DNA of 64,000 bases from Microcoleus vaginatus HSN003 (GTDB lineage: Bacteria > Cyanobacteriota > Cyanobacteriia > Cyanobacteriales > Microcoleaceae). The notes beneath the pieces are model-generated. The model did not search any database and was not told the DNA's origin. It saw only the letters and a list, made by a program, of their open reading frames with translations. Each line of letters opens with the position of its first letter. Positions within the stretch are counted from its first letter, which is position 1. Made by a program: the position numbers and the translations under genes. Of this stretch, positions 17,675 through 26,380 are shown in pieces. The stretch spans positions 4,402,001 through 4,466,000 of the forward strand of contig NZ_CP031705.1 of assembly GCF_022701255.1 (NCBI RefSeq), given 5' to 3'.

Positions 17675-18210
17675 TTGTCCAGCTTTTGAGCGATCAGCAT
17701 ATAATTTTTCACCCGTCCTTTGTAGGAGTAGGCTTAGAAATCGGGGTCTTTGTAAAGATTTTTAATGCTTTACCGCCTAATAGTATATCGCCCGACAGGC
17801 TCCAAGAACGCACAGACAGGGTGAAGTTCTAATTATATGAGCCTGCAGCGTAGCTAATAGGTTGGTAATTTATGTTTGATGGTTGACGGTTGACGGTTGA
17901 CGGTTGACGGTTGGCTGTTGACTGTTGAGTGTCCGATCGATTTTGAGTAAGAAATCAATCTGGATTTACGTACTCTCGTGTCTCCAACCTCGCTCCCTCC
18001 TAGCCCTTCTTAATAACAGGGGGAAACAATATCTGTAGGGGCAAACCCCCCGTGGTTGCCCCGATGCCTGAAACGGCCATTCGAGCGTCGGTGGGGGGTA
18101 GGCACGGGGGCACTACCCCTACAAAACCATGATTTTCCTGAGAATGAAACAGCCCTGGGATGCGAGGGGGATCTAGACTCAGCTATAAGTCAGATATAGG
18201 CCAAACAAAA
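17675..18210. other. Intergenic region with two repeat types, no gene
   Basis: About 535 bp. Positions 17881-17929 are GGTTGAC heptamers (four perfect, then three degenerate units). Positions 18034-18123 are a copy of palindromic repeat family B. No reading frame looks genuine. Confidence 0.6.
18034..18123. repeat. Palindromic repeat, family B, copy 1
   Basis: Bounded by TGTAGGGGC... and ...CACTACCCCTACA, with the internal CAAACCCCCCGTGGTTGCCC segment. The second clear copy is at 35360-35426; fragments occur near 4609 and 22495. Confidence 0.75.
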
Positions 18211-18234
18211 GGGCCCAGAGTTAACTCTGGGCCC
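18211..18234 (-). terminator. Terminator after ssrA
   Basis: A perfect 12-bp palindrome (GGGCCCAGAGTT and its complement) bordered by AAAA on one side and TTTT on the other, 62 bp after the tmRNA 3' end. It can work in both directions. Confidence 0.85.
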
Positions 18235-18296
18235 TTTTGATGCTTTAAAGTGCCTTTCAAATGGTTTAAACCATTGATTTTACGTCACTTCTTTTA

Positions 18297-18684
18297 TGGA
18301 ACTGGGCAGAATCGAACTGCCGTCCAAAGCGGGTATTTACCTTCCGATCGTTCACAGGTTTATCCCCTCTAATCCTCAGGGCGGGAACCATCTTTATCCC
18401 AAATGGGGGGATTTTCTAGTAATTGCTTTCCCAGCTAGCCGACTAGAAACGTTTAGCTAGGGCATCCGTTGGGGGTTGTTATGCTACCGTTAACGGAGTG
18501 AGGTGGCATACACTCTAAACCAAGCTCAAGAAGTTTTTAGGCTACAGCTACGGCTTTGCGAGCGAAAGGAACGATGTTGTTCGCATTTACTATTTTTTTT
18601 GAGCCGATATTAACGAGAGTAGACTCCCTCTCGACCTGCATCACGGAGCAGCTTTCGCCACCCTGTCGAAACCATTACAGCCCC
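18297..18684 (-). ncRNA. ssrA: Transfer-messenger RNA
   Basis: tmRNA of about 388 nt, one-piece type. The 5' end GGGGCTGTAATGGTTTCGACAGG and the 3' end (GGCAGTTCGATTCTGCC T-arm, then CAGTTCCA) pair to form the acceptor stem with G-U pairs. The CCA is not encoded. The resume frame reads ANNIVPFARKAVAVA and a TAA stop, clearly a cyanobacterial degradation tag. It rescues stalled ribosomes and tags the truncated protein for proteases. Confidence 0.97.
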
Positions 18685-18698
18685 TCGTGTGTTCTTTA

Positions 18699-18727
18699 AT
18701 CATAGACAATATTTCGTGTTCCGTCAA
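18699..18727 (-). promoter_or_regulatory. Sigma-70-type promoter of ssrA
   Basis: On the minus strand TTGACG (18727-18722), a 17-base spacer and TATGAT (18704-18699) lie just before the mature tmRNA 5' end at 18684. This is nearly consensus and gives a short leader to be trimmed. Confidence 0.8.
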
Positions 18728-18790
18728 GTCGATTTTGGATTTTGGATTTTGGATTTTCGATTTTGGCACAAAGCTGAGTCGGGAATATTT

Positions 18791-18899
18791 ACATCTTGCA
18801 CCATTTTCTTGAACAGGCTTTCGGGCCTGTTCCACAAGAGTTGAGTTTTCCTGTGGGGTGGGCATATTGCCCAGGTTTATTGACAAGGGTGCAGGATGT
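18791..18899. repeat. Palindromic MITE-like repeat, copy 2 (family A)
   Basis: Starts ACATCTTGCACCATT and ends GGGTGCAGGATGT, with the inner AACAGGC...GCCTGTTCCACAAGAG and TGGGCATATTGCCCA arms. It ends 15 bp before the kinase stop codon at 18914. Confidence 0.75.
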
Positions 18900-18913
18900 C
18901 ACCGCTGCCAAGT

Positions 18914-20671
18914 TTAATGCAAGTTGTCGTCCCAGACGCCGATGTAAATCCGATCGCGCTCGTTGCGTTCGATCGTCCCTTCCAGCGAACCCTTCCTAAA
19001 CGTAAACCGATTACTTCGGCGCTGCTGCACGTCGCCCAAGCCTTGCAAAATCTCCCGGCTAGCGCCGCCCACCATCCCGTTTAACGCGGTTCGCACTACC
19101 AAATCGTCCACCGACGGGGCAAAAGAACCCTCTGTTTGTACTAGCTCGCCCGAATCGCGATCGTAAATGTAGCCGAGAGTAATCCGATTGGGCAATATTT
19201 CGTAAAGTGCGGTGCGAGTATTTGGCCAATAGCCCTGCGCTTGAGAGTCAGTGGGTTCTCCCAATTCGGATAAAATCTGACTTTCCGCCGTACCAACGGC
19301 ATACCCAGGGATTGTGGGAGTCTTCTGATAATTGGTTCCCGCTTGTTCGCTGGGTGCGGGCGATCGATCGGGCGGCAACTCTTTGTCAACAAGTTTTTCT
19401 GTTGGTGTGGGTTCGACAGCCTCGGGAGAAGGCGCTGGTGTTGGCGCTGGGGCTGGTGTTGGAGTTTCAGCATCCGGCGCTGGAGTTTCAGCATCCGGCG
19501 CTGGAGTTTCAGCAGCCGACGGCGGAGTTTCTCTGGGAGTCGGTGCTGGCGTTGGTGTGGGCGCGGGAATTGGTGCGGGGCTGGAGCGCGCGTCTGGATC
19601 TACAGGGGCCGAAGTGCGATCGTCCTGGGCCACCGGTGCGGGTTCTGAAGACGGCCGGTTGAGGAAAACCCTAGCAATCCCGACCAAACCTGCAACAATA
19701 AGTGCGATCGCCACGAACCCCAAAATCCACCAAACCTTGCGGTTGTTGTTCCCTGAAGGCACCACAGCAGGCGCTGTTCTCGAACCCGCAGGCGACTGAA
19801 ACCCGTGTCCCGGAATCACCGCCACCGTCGGCCCGGTGCTCGGCGACGCTGCACCAAGAGGCTGCCCATGCAGCAGCGACAGCCACTCATCCACGGTAGC
19901 AGGGCGATTTTGAGCTTCTACCGTCATCCCCCGCATCACCCCAGAGCTGACAGCCGCACTTAGCTGAGGCCGCAAGTCGCGGGGCGAAGGCATCGGCTGG
20001 CTGGTACGCAAAATTGCAGCCACCGGCACTTGTGCTGTCAGTAAAGTGTAAAGCGTCGCCGCCATACCATAAACATCTGTGGCGGGCGTATATTTTCCTT
20101 GGGCGAAATACTGTTCTGGCGGCGCGTAGCCGTCGGACACCATATTAGTGTGACTTTGGGTTGCACCGGGAGTAAACTCGCGGGCTATGCCAAAATCAAT
20201 CAGCACGACTTCCTGAGTACCTTGGCGCAAAAGAATGTTTTGTGGCTTGACATCTCGGTGCAGCAAACCCTTTTGATGAACAACTTTTAAAGCAGCGCCA
20301 ATTTGAGTGATGTAGAGAATTGCAAGATTTTCTGGTAGCGGATTATTTGAACCGACTACATCGCCCAAGTTCTGACCGGCTATGTAGTCCATCACCATGT
20401 AAGGCTGGCCGTCTTCCACAAAGAAATCGCTGACGCGCACAATATTCGGATGAACGCAGGAAGCCAACCGCCTCGCTTCGTCTTGAAACTTGCGATCGAA
20501 CTCAGCAAAATTGGGTTGCTGCCGCAGAGATTCGTTGAGGGTTTTAATGACTACAGGCTGTCCTAAATAGCGGTGATTTGCCCTGAAAGTTATTCCAAAG
20601 CCGCCGCGGCCCAATTCTTGTTCGAGGGTGTACTTTCCACCCTGTAAAGTTTTGCCGATTAGCGCATCCAT
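18914..20671 (-). CDS. Serine/threonine protein kinase with periplasmic tail
   Basis: A 585-residue eukaryotic-type kinase. Glycine loop GRGGFG (21-26), ATP lysine in VIK (K43), HRDVKPQN with HRD at 138-140, DFG at 159-161 and SDGYAPPEQ activation segment. A single transmembrane helix ([18 protein letters not shown], about 325-345) is followed by a Pro/Ala/Thr linker with three copies of a 7-residue unit (ETPAPDA) made by a 21-bp direct repeat near 19460-19523. The outer domain (from about residue 445) contains ILSELGEPT and [19 protein letters not shown], a module common in cyanobacterial kinases that resembles small stress-sensing lipoprotein domains; I cannot name its ligand. Monocistronic, minus strand. 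Confidence 0.92.
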   Translation of the reverse strand: MDALIGKTLQGGKYTLEQELGRGGFGITFRANHRYLGQPVVIKTLNESLRQQPNFAEFDRKFQDEARRLASCVHPNIVRVSDFFVEDGQPYMVMDYIAGQNLGDVVGSNNPLPENLAILYITQIGAALKVVHQKGLLHRDVKPQNILLRQGTQEVVLIDFGIAREFTPGATQSHTNMVSDGYAPPEQYFAQGKYTPATDVYGMAATLYTLLTAQVPVAAILRTSQPMPSPRDLRPQLSAAVSSGVMRGMTVEAQNRPATVDEWLSLLHGQPLGAASPSTGPTVAVIPGHGFQSPAGSRTAPAVVPSGNNNRKVWWILGFVAIALIVAGLVGIARVFLNRPSSEPAPVAQDDRTSAPVDPDARSSPAPIPAPTPTPAPTPRETPPSAAETPAPDAETPAPDAETPTPAPAPTPAPSPEAVEPTPTEKLVDKELPPDRSPAPSEQAGTNYQKTPTIPGYAVGTAESQILSELGEPTDSQAQGYWPNTRTALYEILPNRITLGYIYDRDSGELVQTEGSFAPSVDDLVVRTALNGMVGGASREILQGLGDVQQRRSNRFTFRKGSLEGTIERNERDRIYIGVWDDNLH

Positions 20672-20732
20672 AGGTTCAGGCGATCGCGTACCAGAGAATA
20701 TGGCTGATTATTGCACGTATGGTCGGCTCTCC

Positions 20733-20969
20733 TCACCACTCCAAAGAGCGATCGCAATCCTCGATCGGCGTTGCCACTCCTTCCCGAATTGATTCCCGCA
20801 TCCCCGGCACTGAGAGAAGATACAGTGTCTCCTGCACAGATGCGGAGTCAGAGTCAGATAATAACACTGGATTGCTAGTGTGTCCTGCGATCGCGATCGG
20901 TTGAAGTGACTGAATCATGGGAGCGATCGACTGTTGCAACTGCTGTTGATCTTCATTAATTGGGATCAT
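20733..20969 (-). CDS. Phd/YefM-type antitoxin, orphan
   Basis: A 78-residue protein whose C-terminal half (ETLYLLSVPGMRESIREG then TPIEDCDRSLEW) is the toxin-binding tail typical of cyanobacterial Phd/YefM antitoxins. The N-terminal half is degenerate compared with the family, though PIAIAGHTSNPVLLSD still resembles the usual PI.I.G...AVL.S motif. No YoeB-type toxin follows downstream. The ATG at 20969 was chosen because an upstream extension runs into the neighbouring gap. It lies 58 bp after the RelE-type toxin gene on the same strand and may be part of a three-gene module. Confidence 0.6.
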   Translation of the reverse strand: MIPINEDQQQLQQSIAPMIQSLQPIAIAGHTSNPVLLSDSDSASVQETLYLLSVPGMRESIREGVATPIEDCDRSLEW

Positions 20970-21027
20970 AATTTTCCACTTGTCTAAATACACTTTTCTA
21001 ATTGATATTGGCTGGCTGTAGACACTG

Positions 21028-21297
21028 CTACAACTGCCCCAGAAACTTGTCGTACTCTGCGTGTGAACCAACCCAAAACCAGATTACAGTGTCTCCATCC
21101 AACTGACCAACTGCTCGATAGTTTTTGGTAATTCGGGCTGAGTAGATTGGTAAGTCTGGATGCACCTTCTTGAAACGCAGGCTTGGATGACTTGGGTCTT
21201 CCTTGAACTGGCGATACGCCCCGCGTGTCTGCTGTTGAACTTGTTCGGGTAAATCAGCAAATAATCTACGGAACTCGGTTGTAGTGCTTGACTTCAC
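21028..21297 (-). CDS. RelE/ParE-superfamily toxin
   Basis: An 89-residue toxin of the RelE/ParE fold. Seen are FRRLFADLPEQVQQQTRGAY (N-terminal helix pair), LRFKKVHPDLPIYSARI and YRAVG...VIWFWVGSHAEYDKF, with the basic and aromatic residues used by mRNA-cleaving members. The gene start overlaps the antitoxin stop by 4 bp, so the two are translationally coupled. Probable ribosome-dependent mRNA interferase; target specificity unknown. Confidence 0.82.
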   Translation of the reverse strand: MKSSTTTEFRRLFADLPEQVQQQTRGAYRQFKEDPSHPSLRFKKVHPDLPIYSARITKNYRAVGQLDGDTVIWFWVGSHAEYDKFLGQL

Positions 21298-21512
21298 AAT
21301 GTTTCTGGATCGAGTTCTTGGGTTTTGCCTGCACGATACTCAGCCATTGCGGTCGCTGCGAGTTTAGCAAGAGCATCTGGGGAACGGGAGAATGCTTGAT
21401 CCCAGCGCCTCTCGTCTTCAAGTTCTTCCAGAATCATTGAAGCGAGGGCATCTTGCTCGCTGGCAGACAATGTTTTCAACTTGGCGATCGCACGTTCGAG
21501 TAACTCAGTCAT
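21294..21512 (-). CDS. Antitoxin partner of the RelE-type toxin
   Basis: A 72-residue mostly helical acidic protein (TELLERAIAKLKTLSASEQ, MILEELEDERRWDQAF, AEYRAGKTQELDPETL). The order antitoxin then toxin with a 4-bp overlap, and the family resemblance of the C-terminal AGKTQELDPE motif, support the antitoxin role. The ATG at 21512 leaves three fewer residues than the longest frame. Confidence 0.75.
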   Translation of the reverse strand: MTELLERAIAKLKTLSASEQDALASMILEELEDERRWDQAFSRSPDALAKLAATAMAEYRAGKTQELDPETL

Positions 21513-21638
21513 GGCTACCACACTTTTACAATGAAAATGGCATCCTATCCATTATCCCTTGTTTCAGGCAAGTTGAGGGTAGGTCAAACAAATGCTAGGC
21601 TAATTCTCATCATTAATAACTACGGAAAACCCACTTCT

Positions 21639-22148
21639 ATGTTTTCTACTAGCTTTTCCATGTACTTAAATACATCTCTATATCTCGCAAATGCAGGGAT
21701 TCCACTATTCACTCAGAGTGTTTTATATCAAATTATTTTGGTCATTCCCATTATCATAATAGAAGCTTATATTCACAAAAAGCTACTCAAGCTCAGTATC
21801 CTAAAAGCATCTTTTATTGCTTTTATAACAAATATCATATCGACGATTGGGGGAGGTTTTATTATCCTATGTATTGGGGCGTTTATTGGACATATCGTCT
21901 TCCACACAACCGTGCCTGTACAGCCTGGTTCTTTTCCATTTCTGCCGTTGGAAATTATGATGACACTCATTCCTATGTTTTTCTTTTCCGTTTACCTAGA
22001 ATTATTAATAGGGAGTTGGGAAGTAAAAGAAATGGAAAAAAGCCAAGTGAATAAATCATTTTTAATAGCTAATTTATTCACTTACTTAATGCTTGAGGTA
22101 TTAGCTTTTACCCAACTTGTCAAGGGATACATTGAAGGGCGTGGCTAA
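21639..22148 (+). CDS. Hypothetical membrane protein
   Basis: A protein of about 169 residues with four hydrophobic segments (TQSVLYQIILVIPIIIIEAYI, ASFIAFITNIISTIGGGFIIL, ILCIGAFIGHIVFH and MMTLIPMFFFSVYLELLIG) and a short hydrophilic loop with EMEKSQVNKS before a last helix. I do not recognise the family. The ATG at 21639 is preferred since upstream sequence in frame reads like non-coding DNA. The A+T content is higher than in the neighbours, and it lies in the toxin-antitoxin island, so it may have been acquired. It overlaps the end of the next gene on the opposite strand by 4 bp. Confidence 0.55.
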   Translation: MFSTSFSMYLNTSLYLANAGIPLFTQSVLYQIILVIPIIIIEAYIHKKLLKLSILKASFIAFITNIISTIGGGFIILCIGAFIGHIVFHTTVPVQPGSFPFLPLEIMMTLIPMFFFSVYLELLIGSWEVKEMEKSQVNKSFLIANLFTYLMLEVLAFTQLVKGYIEGRG

Positions 22149-22414
22149 CCAAAACTTTCTATATCGTCGGCTCGCTGATTGACATCTTCAGCCACCATCA
22201 TTGCATTGATATGGGTAAAGATGCGATCTAATTCCCCAATGGCGTCGAGTTCCGCTGCCTCTTCTGCCATTAGTTGATCTGCCTTTTTCTTCTCTAACAA
22301 TTGTTCCATGCGCTGTTGGAGCGATTCACTAAATTTGAACAACTTCCAGCCATCGACTTTTTCAATGCAAATCTCATGGATTAATGAGGAGGGTTTGTTG
22401 AGAATTGAAACCAT
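22145..22414 (-). CDS. Conserved hypothetical small protein
   Basis: An 89-residue protein, mainly one long charged helix (QQRMEQLLEKKKADQLMAEEAAELDAIGELDRIF), of a kind often found in cyanobacterial toxin-antitoxin regions. No DNA-binding motif can be named. The ATG at 22414 precedes ILNKPSSLIHEICIEKVDGW. Could be an antitoxin-like or regulatory protein; no toxin gene is beside it. Confidence 0.55.
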   Translation of the reverse strand: MVSILNKPSSLIHEICIEKVDGWKLFKFSESLQQRMEQLLEKKKADQLMAEEAAELDAIGELDRIFTHINAMMVAEDVNQRADDIESFG

Positions 22415-22564
22415 TGTAGGCTCCGAGCTTAGGGTTTTAGGTAGTGAGTAGATTATAGCTTTTGCAGTCCTGGACGCACCATCGAGCGATTCACGGGCAA
22501 CCACGGGGGATTGCCCCTATAAAAGACCATATATATCGGCTCACCGCGCTCGCAGTACAATACA

Positions 22565-24496
22565 CTATCGAAACGCTGTTCTCGGAACCCTGGCGAGTTG
22601 GTAAGCACCCCGACTGTCCAACAATTGATATTGATTTGGCTGCAATCCTAATTGCACAAATTTCTCTGGATATCCCAGCAGCAAAATAGAGGGAGAAGTT
22701 GGGTTTTTAGATTCCTTAATGTAGTCGATCGCGCTTCTGACAGCTCGGTAGTAAGTCACCGGCTCTTGGGTATAAAAAACCAGACTTGGTTTCCAGAAAC
22801 CAACCATAATAAACTCTTCCCCCGGCAGTTTTTGTTGAACCGCAACCTGCGCTAACTGTCTCAGAGGTAACTGGCGGTTGATATCGACCACTTTGTAGGC
22901 GGGAGTAAGACCAAAGATGATAAATGCTACTAACCCGATGAGGTTAGCAACCAAAATCCAGCGCTGTTGCCGCTTCCAGAGTAAAAGTGCGATCGCCACC
23001 GCTGTAATTATCCAAATCGTACCGCCGACAATCAGCAATCCCGACTGCTGAATTGCTTGGGGAAAATTGGGCATTGCCGGGTCGTCTCCCAGCCAGTTGT
23101 AGCAGTAGAAAGTTGCTCCGGCTATAATTAATAAAAATACGACATTGAAAATGTATGTAGCTAACAGCCCTCGCGGTAAAGAATTCGGTTTTTTTTCTAA
23201 CTTTATCCGCCTGTTATCGGGTTCGTTACCTGCAATAATATCGCTCCACAGCAGCGTTACCAAAATCGCAGCGGCGGGGATTAAAGGCAATACATAACTG
23301 GGCAATTTGGTCACGGCGATCGTGAAAAAGCCAAAGATGCAGCCGAACCAAAATAGGGCAAATAAACTCAACTGAGCCGATCGCGGTTGACGACGCCAGT
23401 AACTGCGCTGCCAAAAACGGGTGCGGGCGATCGCCACGGGCAAATAAATCGACCACGGTGCAAAACCAACTAGCACTACAAAAAAGTAAAAATACCAAGG
23501 CGCGGAGTGCTTGTTGACTACTCCGGTAAAACGCTGGAAATTGTGATAGCCAAAAAAGCTGTCAATATAAGTTTGACCGTTGGCTAAAATAACGAAAATG
23601 TACCACGGCAGGGCGATCGCCAGAATAATCAAGATTCCCGACACCGGACGCATTTCGCGCCAAAGTTGTCGAAAATTTCCCAAATACAGCCCGAAGCTGC
23701 CAACAATCAGCGCTGGCACGACAATTCCCACAGGCCCCTTAGCCAGAATTGCTAAGGCAATTAGTACGTAAAAAGTCAGATACCACTTATTAGGAAATCG
23801 GGAAGCAGAAACGGTGGAAAATTCTGCTTGTTCTCTCTGTTCTTCTAGAGTGTAACCGAGGAAAAATGCGAGGAGTGCCGAACACATACAGCCGACTAAT
23901 AGCATATCTGAAACGCCAGTCCGTCCCCAGGCAATAGTTTGGGGATTTAAAGCTATTAGGGCCGCACCAATCCAAGGAGTAGAAAAAAAGATTGGGAGAT
24001 TGAGGGAGTGTCCGAGGGGGGGAGTGTCCGAGGGGGGAGACTTTCCTTCTTCCTCATTCTGTCTTCCTTCTTCCTTCTTCCTTCTTCCTTCTTCCTTCGA
24101 TAAGGTATAAAATCCGAGGCAAGTCAGACCGATCGCGCACAAAGCCGAGGGAAGACGCACGGCCCATTCGTTAACGCCCAGAGTGCGGTAAGCCACCGCC
24201 ATCAGCCAGTAAATCAACGGCGGCTTGTCAAACCTGGTTTCGCCGTTGAAATAAGGGGTGATCCAATGCCCTGTCAGCGTCATTTGACGGGCGGCTTCGG
24301 CAAACAACGGTTCCGTTTCGTCAACTAAACCGATGTTGCCGAGATTCCACAAGAAACCTACCCAGGCGATCGCGCACAGCCACAACAGCGACAGCAGCTT
24401 TGGTGCAATCGGGCGCTTCCTAAACTCTGACAAATTTTTAATAACTTCCTTCACCCAAACTTCCTGCGATTTTAGATTTAAAATTTTAGCTCGCAT
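22565..24496 (-). CDS. GT39/ArnT-type glycosyltransferase with in-gene heptamer tract
   Basis: A 643-residue polytopic membrane protein of the PMT/ArnT superfamily (GT39/GT83), transferring sugars from polyprenyl-phosphate donors on the outer face of the membrane. The first loop holds the family motif VDETEPLFAEAARQM with the catalytic-type Asp-Glu pair and FDKPPLIYWLMAVAYRTLGVNEWAVRLPSAL. About 11 further helices follow, and a soluble C-terminal region with LVFYTQEPVTYYRAV. Between helices at about residues 130-160 there is an insert rich in Glu, Lys and Arg, encoded by CTTCCTT heptamers (24063-24097, plus strand) and by a GGGAGTGTCCGAGGG direct repeat. A change in heptamer number shifts the frame, so the gene could be phase variable. 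The ATG at 24496 was chosen because upstream sequence is a family A repeat. Confidence 0.88.
   Translation of the reverse strand: MRAKILNLKSQEVWVKEVIKNLSEFRKRPIAPKLLSLLWLCAIAWVGFLWNLGNIGLVDETEPLFAEAARQMTLTGHWITPYFNGETRFDKPPLIYWLMAVAYRTLGVNEWAVRLPSALCAIGLTCLGFYTLSKEEGRRKKEEGRQNEEEGKSPPSDTPPLGHSLNLPIFFSTPWIGAALIALNPQTIAWGRTGVSDMLLVGCMCSALLAFFLGYTLEEQREQAEFSTVSASRFPNKWYLTFYVLIALAILAKGPVGIVVPALIVGSFGLYLGNFRQLWREMRPVSGILIILAIALPWYIFVILANGQTYIDSFFGYHNFQRFTGVVNKHSAPWYFYFFVVLVGFAPWSIYLPVAIARTRFWQRSYWRRQPRSAQLSLFALFWFGCIFGFFTIAVTKLPSYVLPLIPAAAILVTLLWSDIIAGNEPDNRRIKLEKKPNSLPRGLLATYIFNVVFLLIIAGATFYCYNWLGDDPAMPNFPQAIQQSGLLIVGGTIWIITAVAIALLLWKRQQRWILVANLIGLVAFIIFGLTPAYKVVDINRQLPLRQLAQVAVQQKLPGEEFIMVGFWKPSLVFYTQEPVTYYRAVRSAIDYIKESKNPTSPSILLLGYPEKFVQLGLQPNQYQLLDSRGAYQLARVPRTAFR
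24063..24097. repeat. Five tandem CTTCCTT heptamers inside the GT39 gene
   Basis: Five perfect 7-bp units lie in the coding region, flanked by imperfect CTTCCTC-type units and, at 24003-24037, by two copies of a GGGAGTGTCCGAGGG-type unit. Seven is not a multiple of three. Confidence 0.9.
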
Positions 24497-24560
24497 AGAG
24501 AGTCTACCGAAAGATTCGCATTCTCGAAACTCCCAACTCGATCGAATCCGGTTAAACAGA

Positions 24561-24676
24561 GATCTTGCACCATTCTCAATAAGCTTTGTATGAACAGGCA
24601 AGATGCCTGTTCCACAAGAAAATTCACTCTTTGTGGAACAGGCATCTTGCCTGTTCCTGAGAATGGTGCAAGATGT
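24561..24676. repeat. Palindromic MITE-like repeat, copy 3 (family A)
   Basis: The best-preserved copy: GATCTTGCACCATTCTC at one end and GAGAATGGTGCAAGATG at the other, with the inner GAACAGGCAAGATGCCTGTTC and its inverted partner around CACAAGAAAATTCACTCTTTGTGG. Confidence 0.85.
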
Positions 24677-24688
24677 GAGTTAAACAGA

Positions 24689-24818
24689 GATGTTGCACCA
24701 TTCTCAACAAGGCTTTCATGGGCGGGATCTCCTGCCCAACCCGTACTCCCCACAAGAAAATTCACTCTTTGTGGAACAGGCATCTTGCCTGTTCTTTATA
24801 ATGATGCCGCTATGTGAG
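24689..24818. repeat. Palindromic MITE-like repeat, copy 4 (family A), in tandem with copy 3
   Basis: Begins GATGTTGCACCATTCTC and shares the CACAAGAAAATTCACTCTTTGTGGAACAG core style, but its right end is degraded (ATGATGCCGCTATGTGAG). It follows copy 3 after a 12-bp spacer. Confidence 0.7.
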
Positions 24819-24904
24819 TTTAACCTCCCATAGCGGCACCATTCTCAACAAGACCGTATAAACCTGCTTTCCCGACCAAAATCTCGGCACCAGCAGCTAA
24901 GCGT

Positions 24905-25483
24905 TCACGGCTGCAAAATTAATTGCCATTCTCTGGCTTTGCTGTTCCAAGCCGGCGAGGATGTCTCCCCGGCGACGAAAGGCCCCCAGTAGCGGCGAGA
25001 ACCATCCTGAGCAAAAACCACCAGAATGTCTCCCCGTTTGACTTGTAACTTGCCCTCCGGCAGCGATAGCATCAGTCCCTTGCCGCCGCCTTCCCCCGGC
25101 GCAAAATCCCAGTGCGCGGGTTTGCCGTAGGATTCCTTGGCTTGCCGCTTCGACAGCAGGGCCACTCGCACTGGGTGTTCGCTGCGGTTGCTGACGCGCA
25201 AAAGGCCGGAGGCCTTAACATTTATAGGGATTGAGGAAACCAATTCCTCCTCTGGATCTGGGGGGGTTGGTGTTGAGTCGGGCTTGGGCTCGCTGGCGGT
25301 GCCTGCAGAAGCTGTCGGGACTGGGGGAACCGGGGGTGTGCGGGGATGGGCGGTGGCTTGTGAGGGCCAATCGCTCGACTGATTTGAACCGTTGGAGATA
25401 GTGATTTCAAAACGTCCTAAAAACATTCCTGTAATTAGGACGATCCACACTCCAATTATGATCTGGTAAATTTTAAGATTCAT
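24905..25483 (-). CDS. Membrane-anchored hypothetical protein with Pro-rich linker
   Basis: A 192-residue protein. Residues 4-22 (KIYQIIIGVWIVLITGMFLG) form one transmembrane or signal-anchor helix. A Pro/Thr/Ser-rich linker (about 40-80) leads to a C-terminal domain of about 110 residues beginning NVKASGLLRVSNRSEHPVRVALL and containing REAKESYGKP-like and YWGPFVAG motifs, probably a beta-sandwich. I do not recognise a named family. It should be exposed to the periplasm. Confidence 0.65.
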   Translation of the reverse strand: MNLKIYQIIIGVWIVLITGMFLGRFEITISNGSNQSSDWPSQATAHPRTPPVPPVPTASAGTASEPKPDSTPTPPDPEEELVSSIPINVKASGLLRVSNRSEHPVRVALLSKRQAKESYGKPAHWDFAPGEGGGKGLMLSLPEGKLQVKRGDILVVFAQDGSRRYWGPFVAGETSSPAWNSKAREWQLILQP

Positions 25484-25844
25484 AAATTTTAGGATTAAAG
25501 GATAGGCTGCCCCCGAAAGTAGTCTTAACTATTTTTAATGTAAAACCCGGGGCCGCTGTGCCACAAGATACAGTTACACTTAATTCCTTGACCGTTCTCG
25601 GCTATAAGTCCGCGATCGCTTAGTACCATCTTAGATGTTAAATTTTAGATTTTAGATGGCGAGATACTGACCCCGGTAAGAATTTGGAGTTGGTCGGGAG
25701 GGGCATTTGTTTACTCATCGGTTTAGCTTTTAAGACCCGTTGAAAAAAAGAGTACCACTATAGGCCCGTACTGCCAACCCCAATAGTCATCAGTCATTCC
25801 GCATCTCAAATCTCAAATCTCAAATCTCAAATCGTATAACTTTT
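25484..25844. other. Intergenic region, no gene
   Basis: About 360 bp. Near the right end (25804-25831) are four TCTCAAA heptamers immediately before the ycf20-like gene. Nothing else recognised. Confidence 0.5.
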
Positions 25845-26177
25845 ATGCAGAATACCCGAATTAACAGATTAATTGATGTTCTGGGCGATCGCCTCCGAGG
25901 CTGGCTGAAAAATCCTTGGCGACGGATTTCGCTCCTGCTAATTAGCCTGCTGTTCGGCACTTTTTTGGGAACAGCTATTTCGACAATCACCGGACAATCT
26001 GCAGATTGGGATATTATCGCGGCCGGGCTGTTGGTGTTGTTGACGGAGTTCGCCAACTGGCTGGTTTACGCCGGCCCGCGGCCTGTAGCAGGTTCTTTTT
26101 GGGTGGATATGCTCAATGCTCTGAAAATTGGCGTGACTTACAATTTATTTGTGGAGGCTTTCAAACTTGGCTCGTGA
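25845..26177 (+). CDS. ycf20: Ycf20-like protein (DUF565)
   Basis: A 110-residue protein of the DUF565/Ycf20 family, conserved in cyanobacteria and plastids. Two hydrophobic helices (ISLLLISLLFGTFLGTAI and AAGLLVLLTEFANWLVYAG) flank the family motif STITGQSADWDIIAAG. Plant homologues affect non-photochemical quenching; the molecular role is unknown. Upstream there are four TCTCAAA heptamers and no strong Shine-Dalgarno sequence. Confidence 0.85.
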   Translation: MQNTRINRLIDVLGDRLRGWLKNPWRRISLLLISLLFGTFLGTAISTITGQSADWDIIAAGLLVLLTEFANWLVYAGPRPVAGSFWVDMLNALKIGVTYNLFVEAFKLGS

Positions 26178-26380
26178 AAAATGGTGAAATATTTGTCTGC
26201 TGTAGATAGTATTTATATAAACCTGTTCTTAAAAAAATCTTAATTTGAACTAGGGTCGGAAGTTTTGAACTCTCCACGACCGGAGTTGGGGCTTGTATCC
26301 GTTTTGAGTGAGGTCAAATATTTGTCAATTGCAGATAGGATTTGTACAAAACCCGCTCTGGCATCAAGAGTTTTGAGAAG
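26178..26380. other. Gap before glycerate kinase, with a repeated motif
   Basis: Holds two copies of a motif around AAATATTTGTC...GCAGATAG (26188-26212 and 26314-26338), one at each end of the gap. No gene seen. Confidence 0.5.

Noticed and set aside
19332-19800. Plus-strand frames rich in Gly/Val within the kinase gene
   Set aside because: They are the opposite strand of the Pro/Ala/Thr linker, where low complexity keeps frames open.
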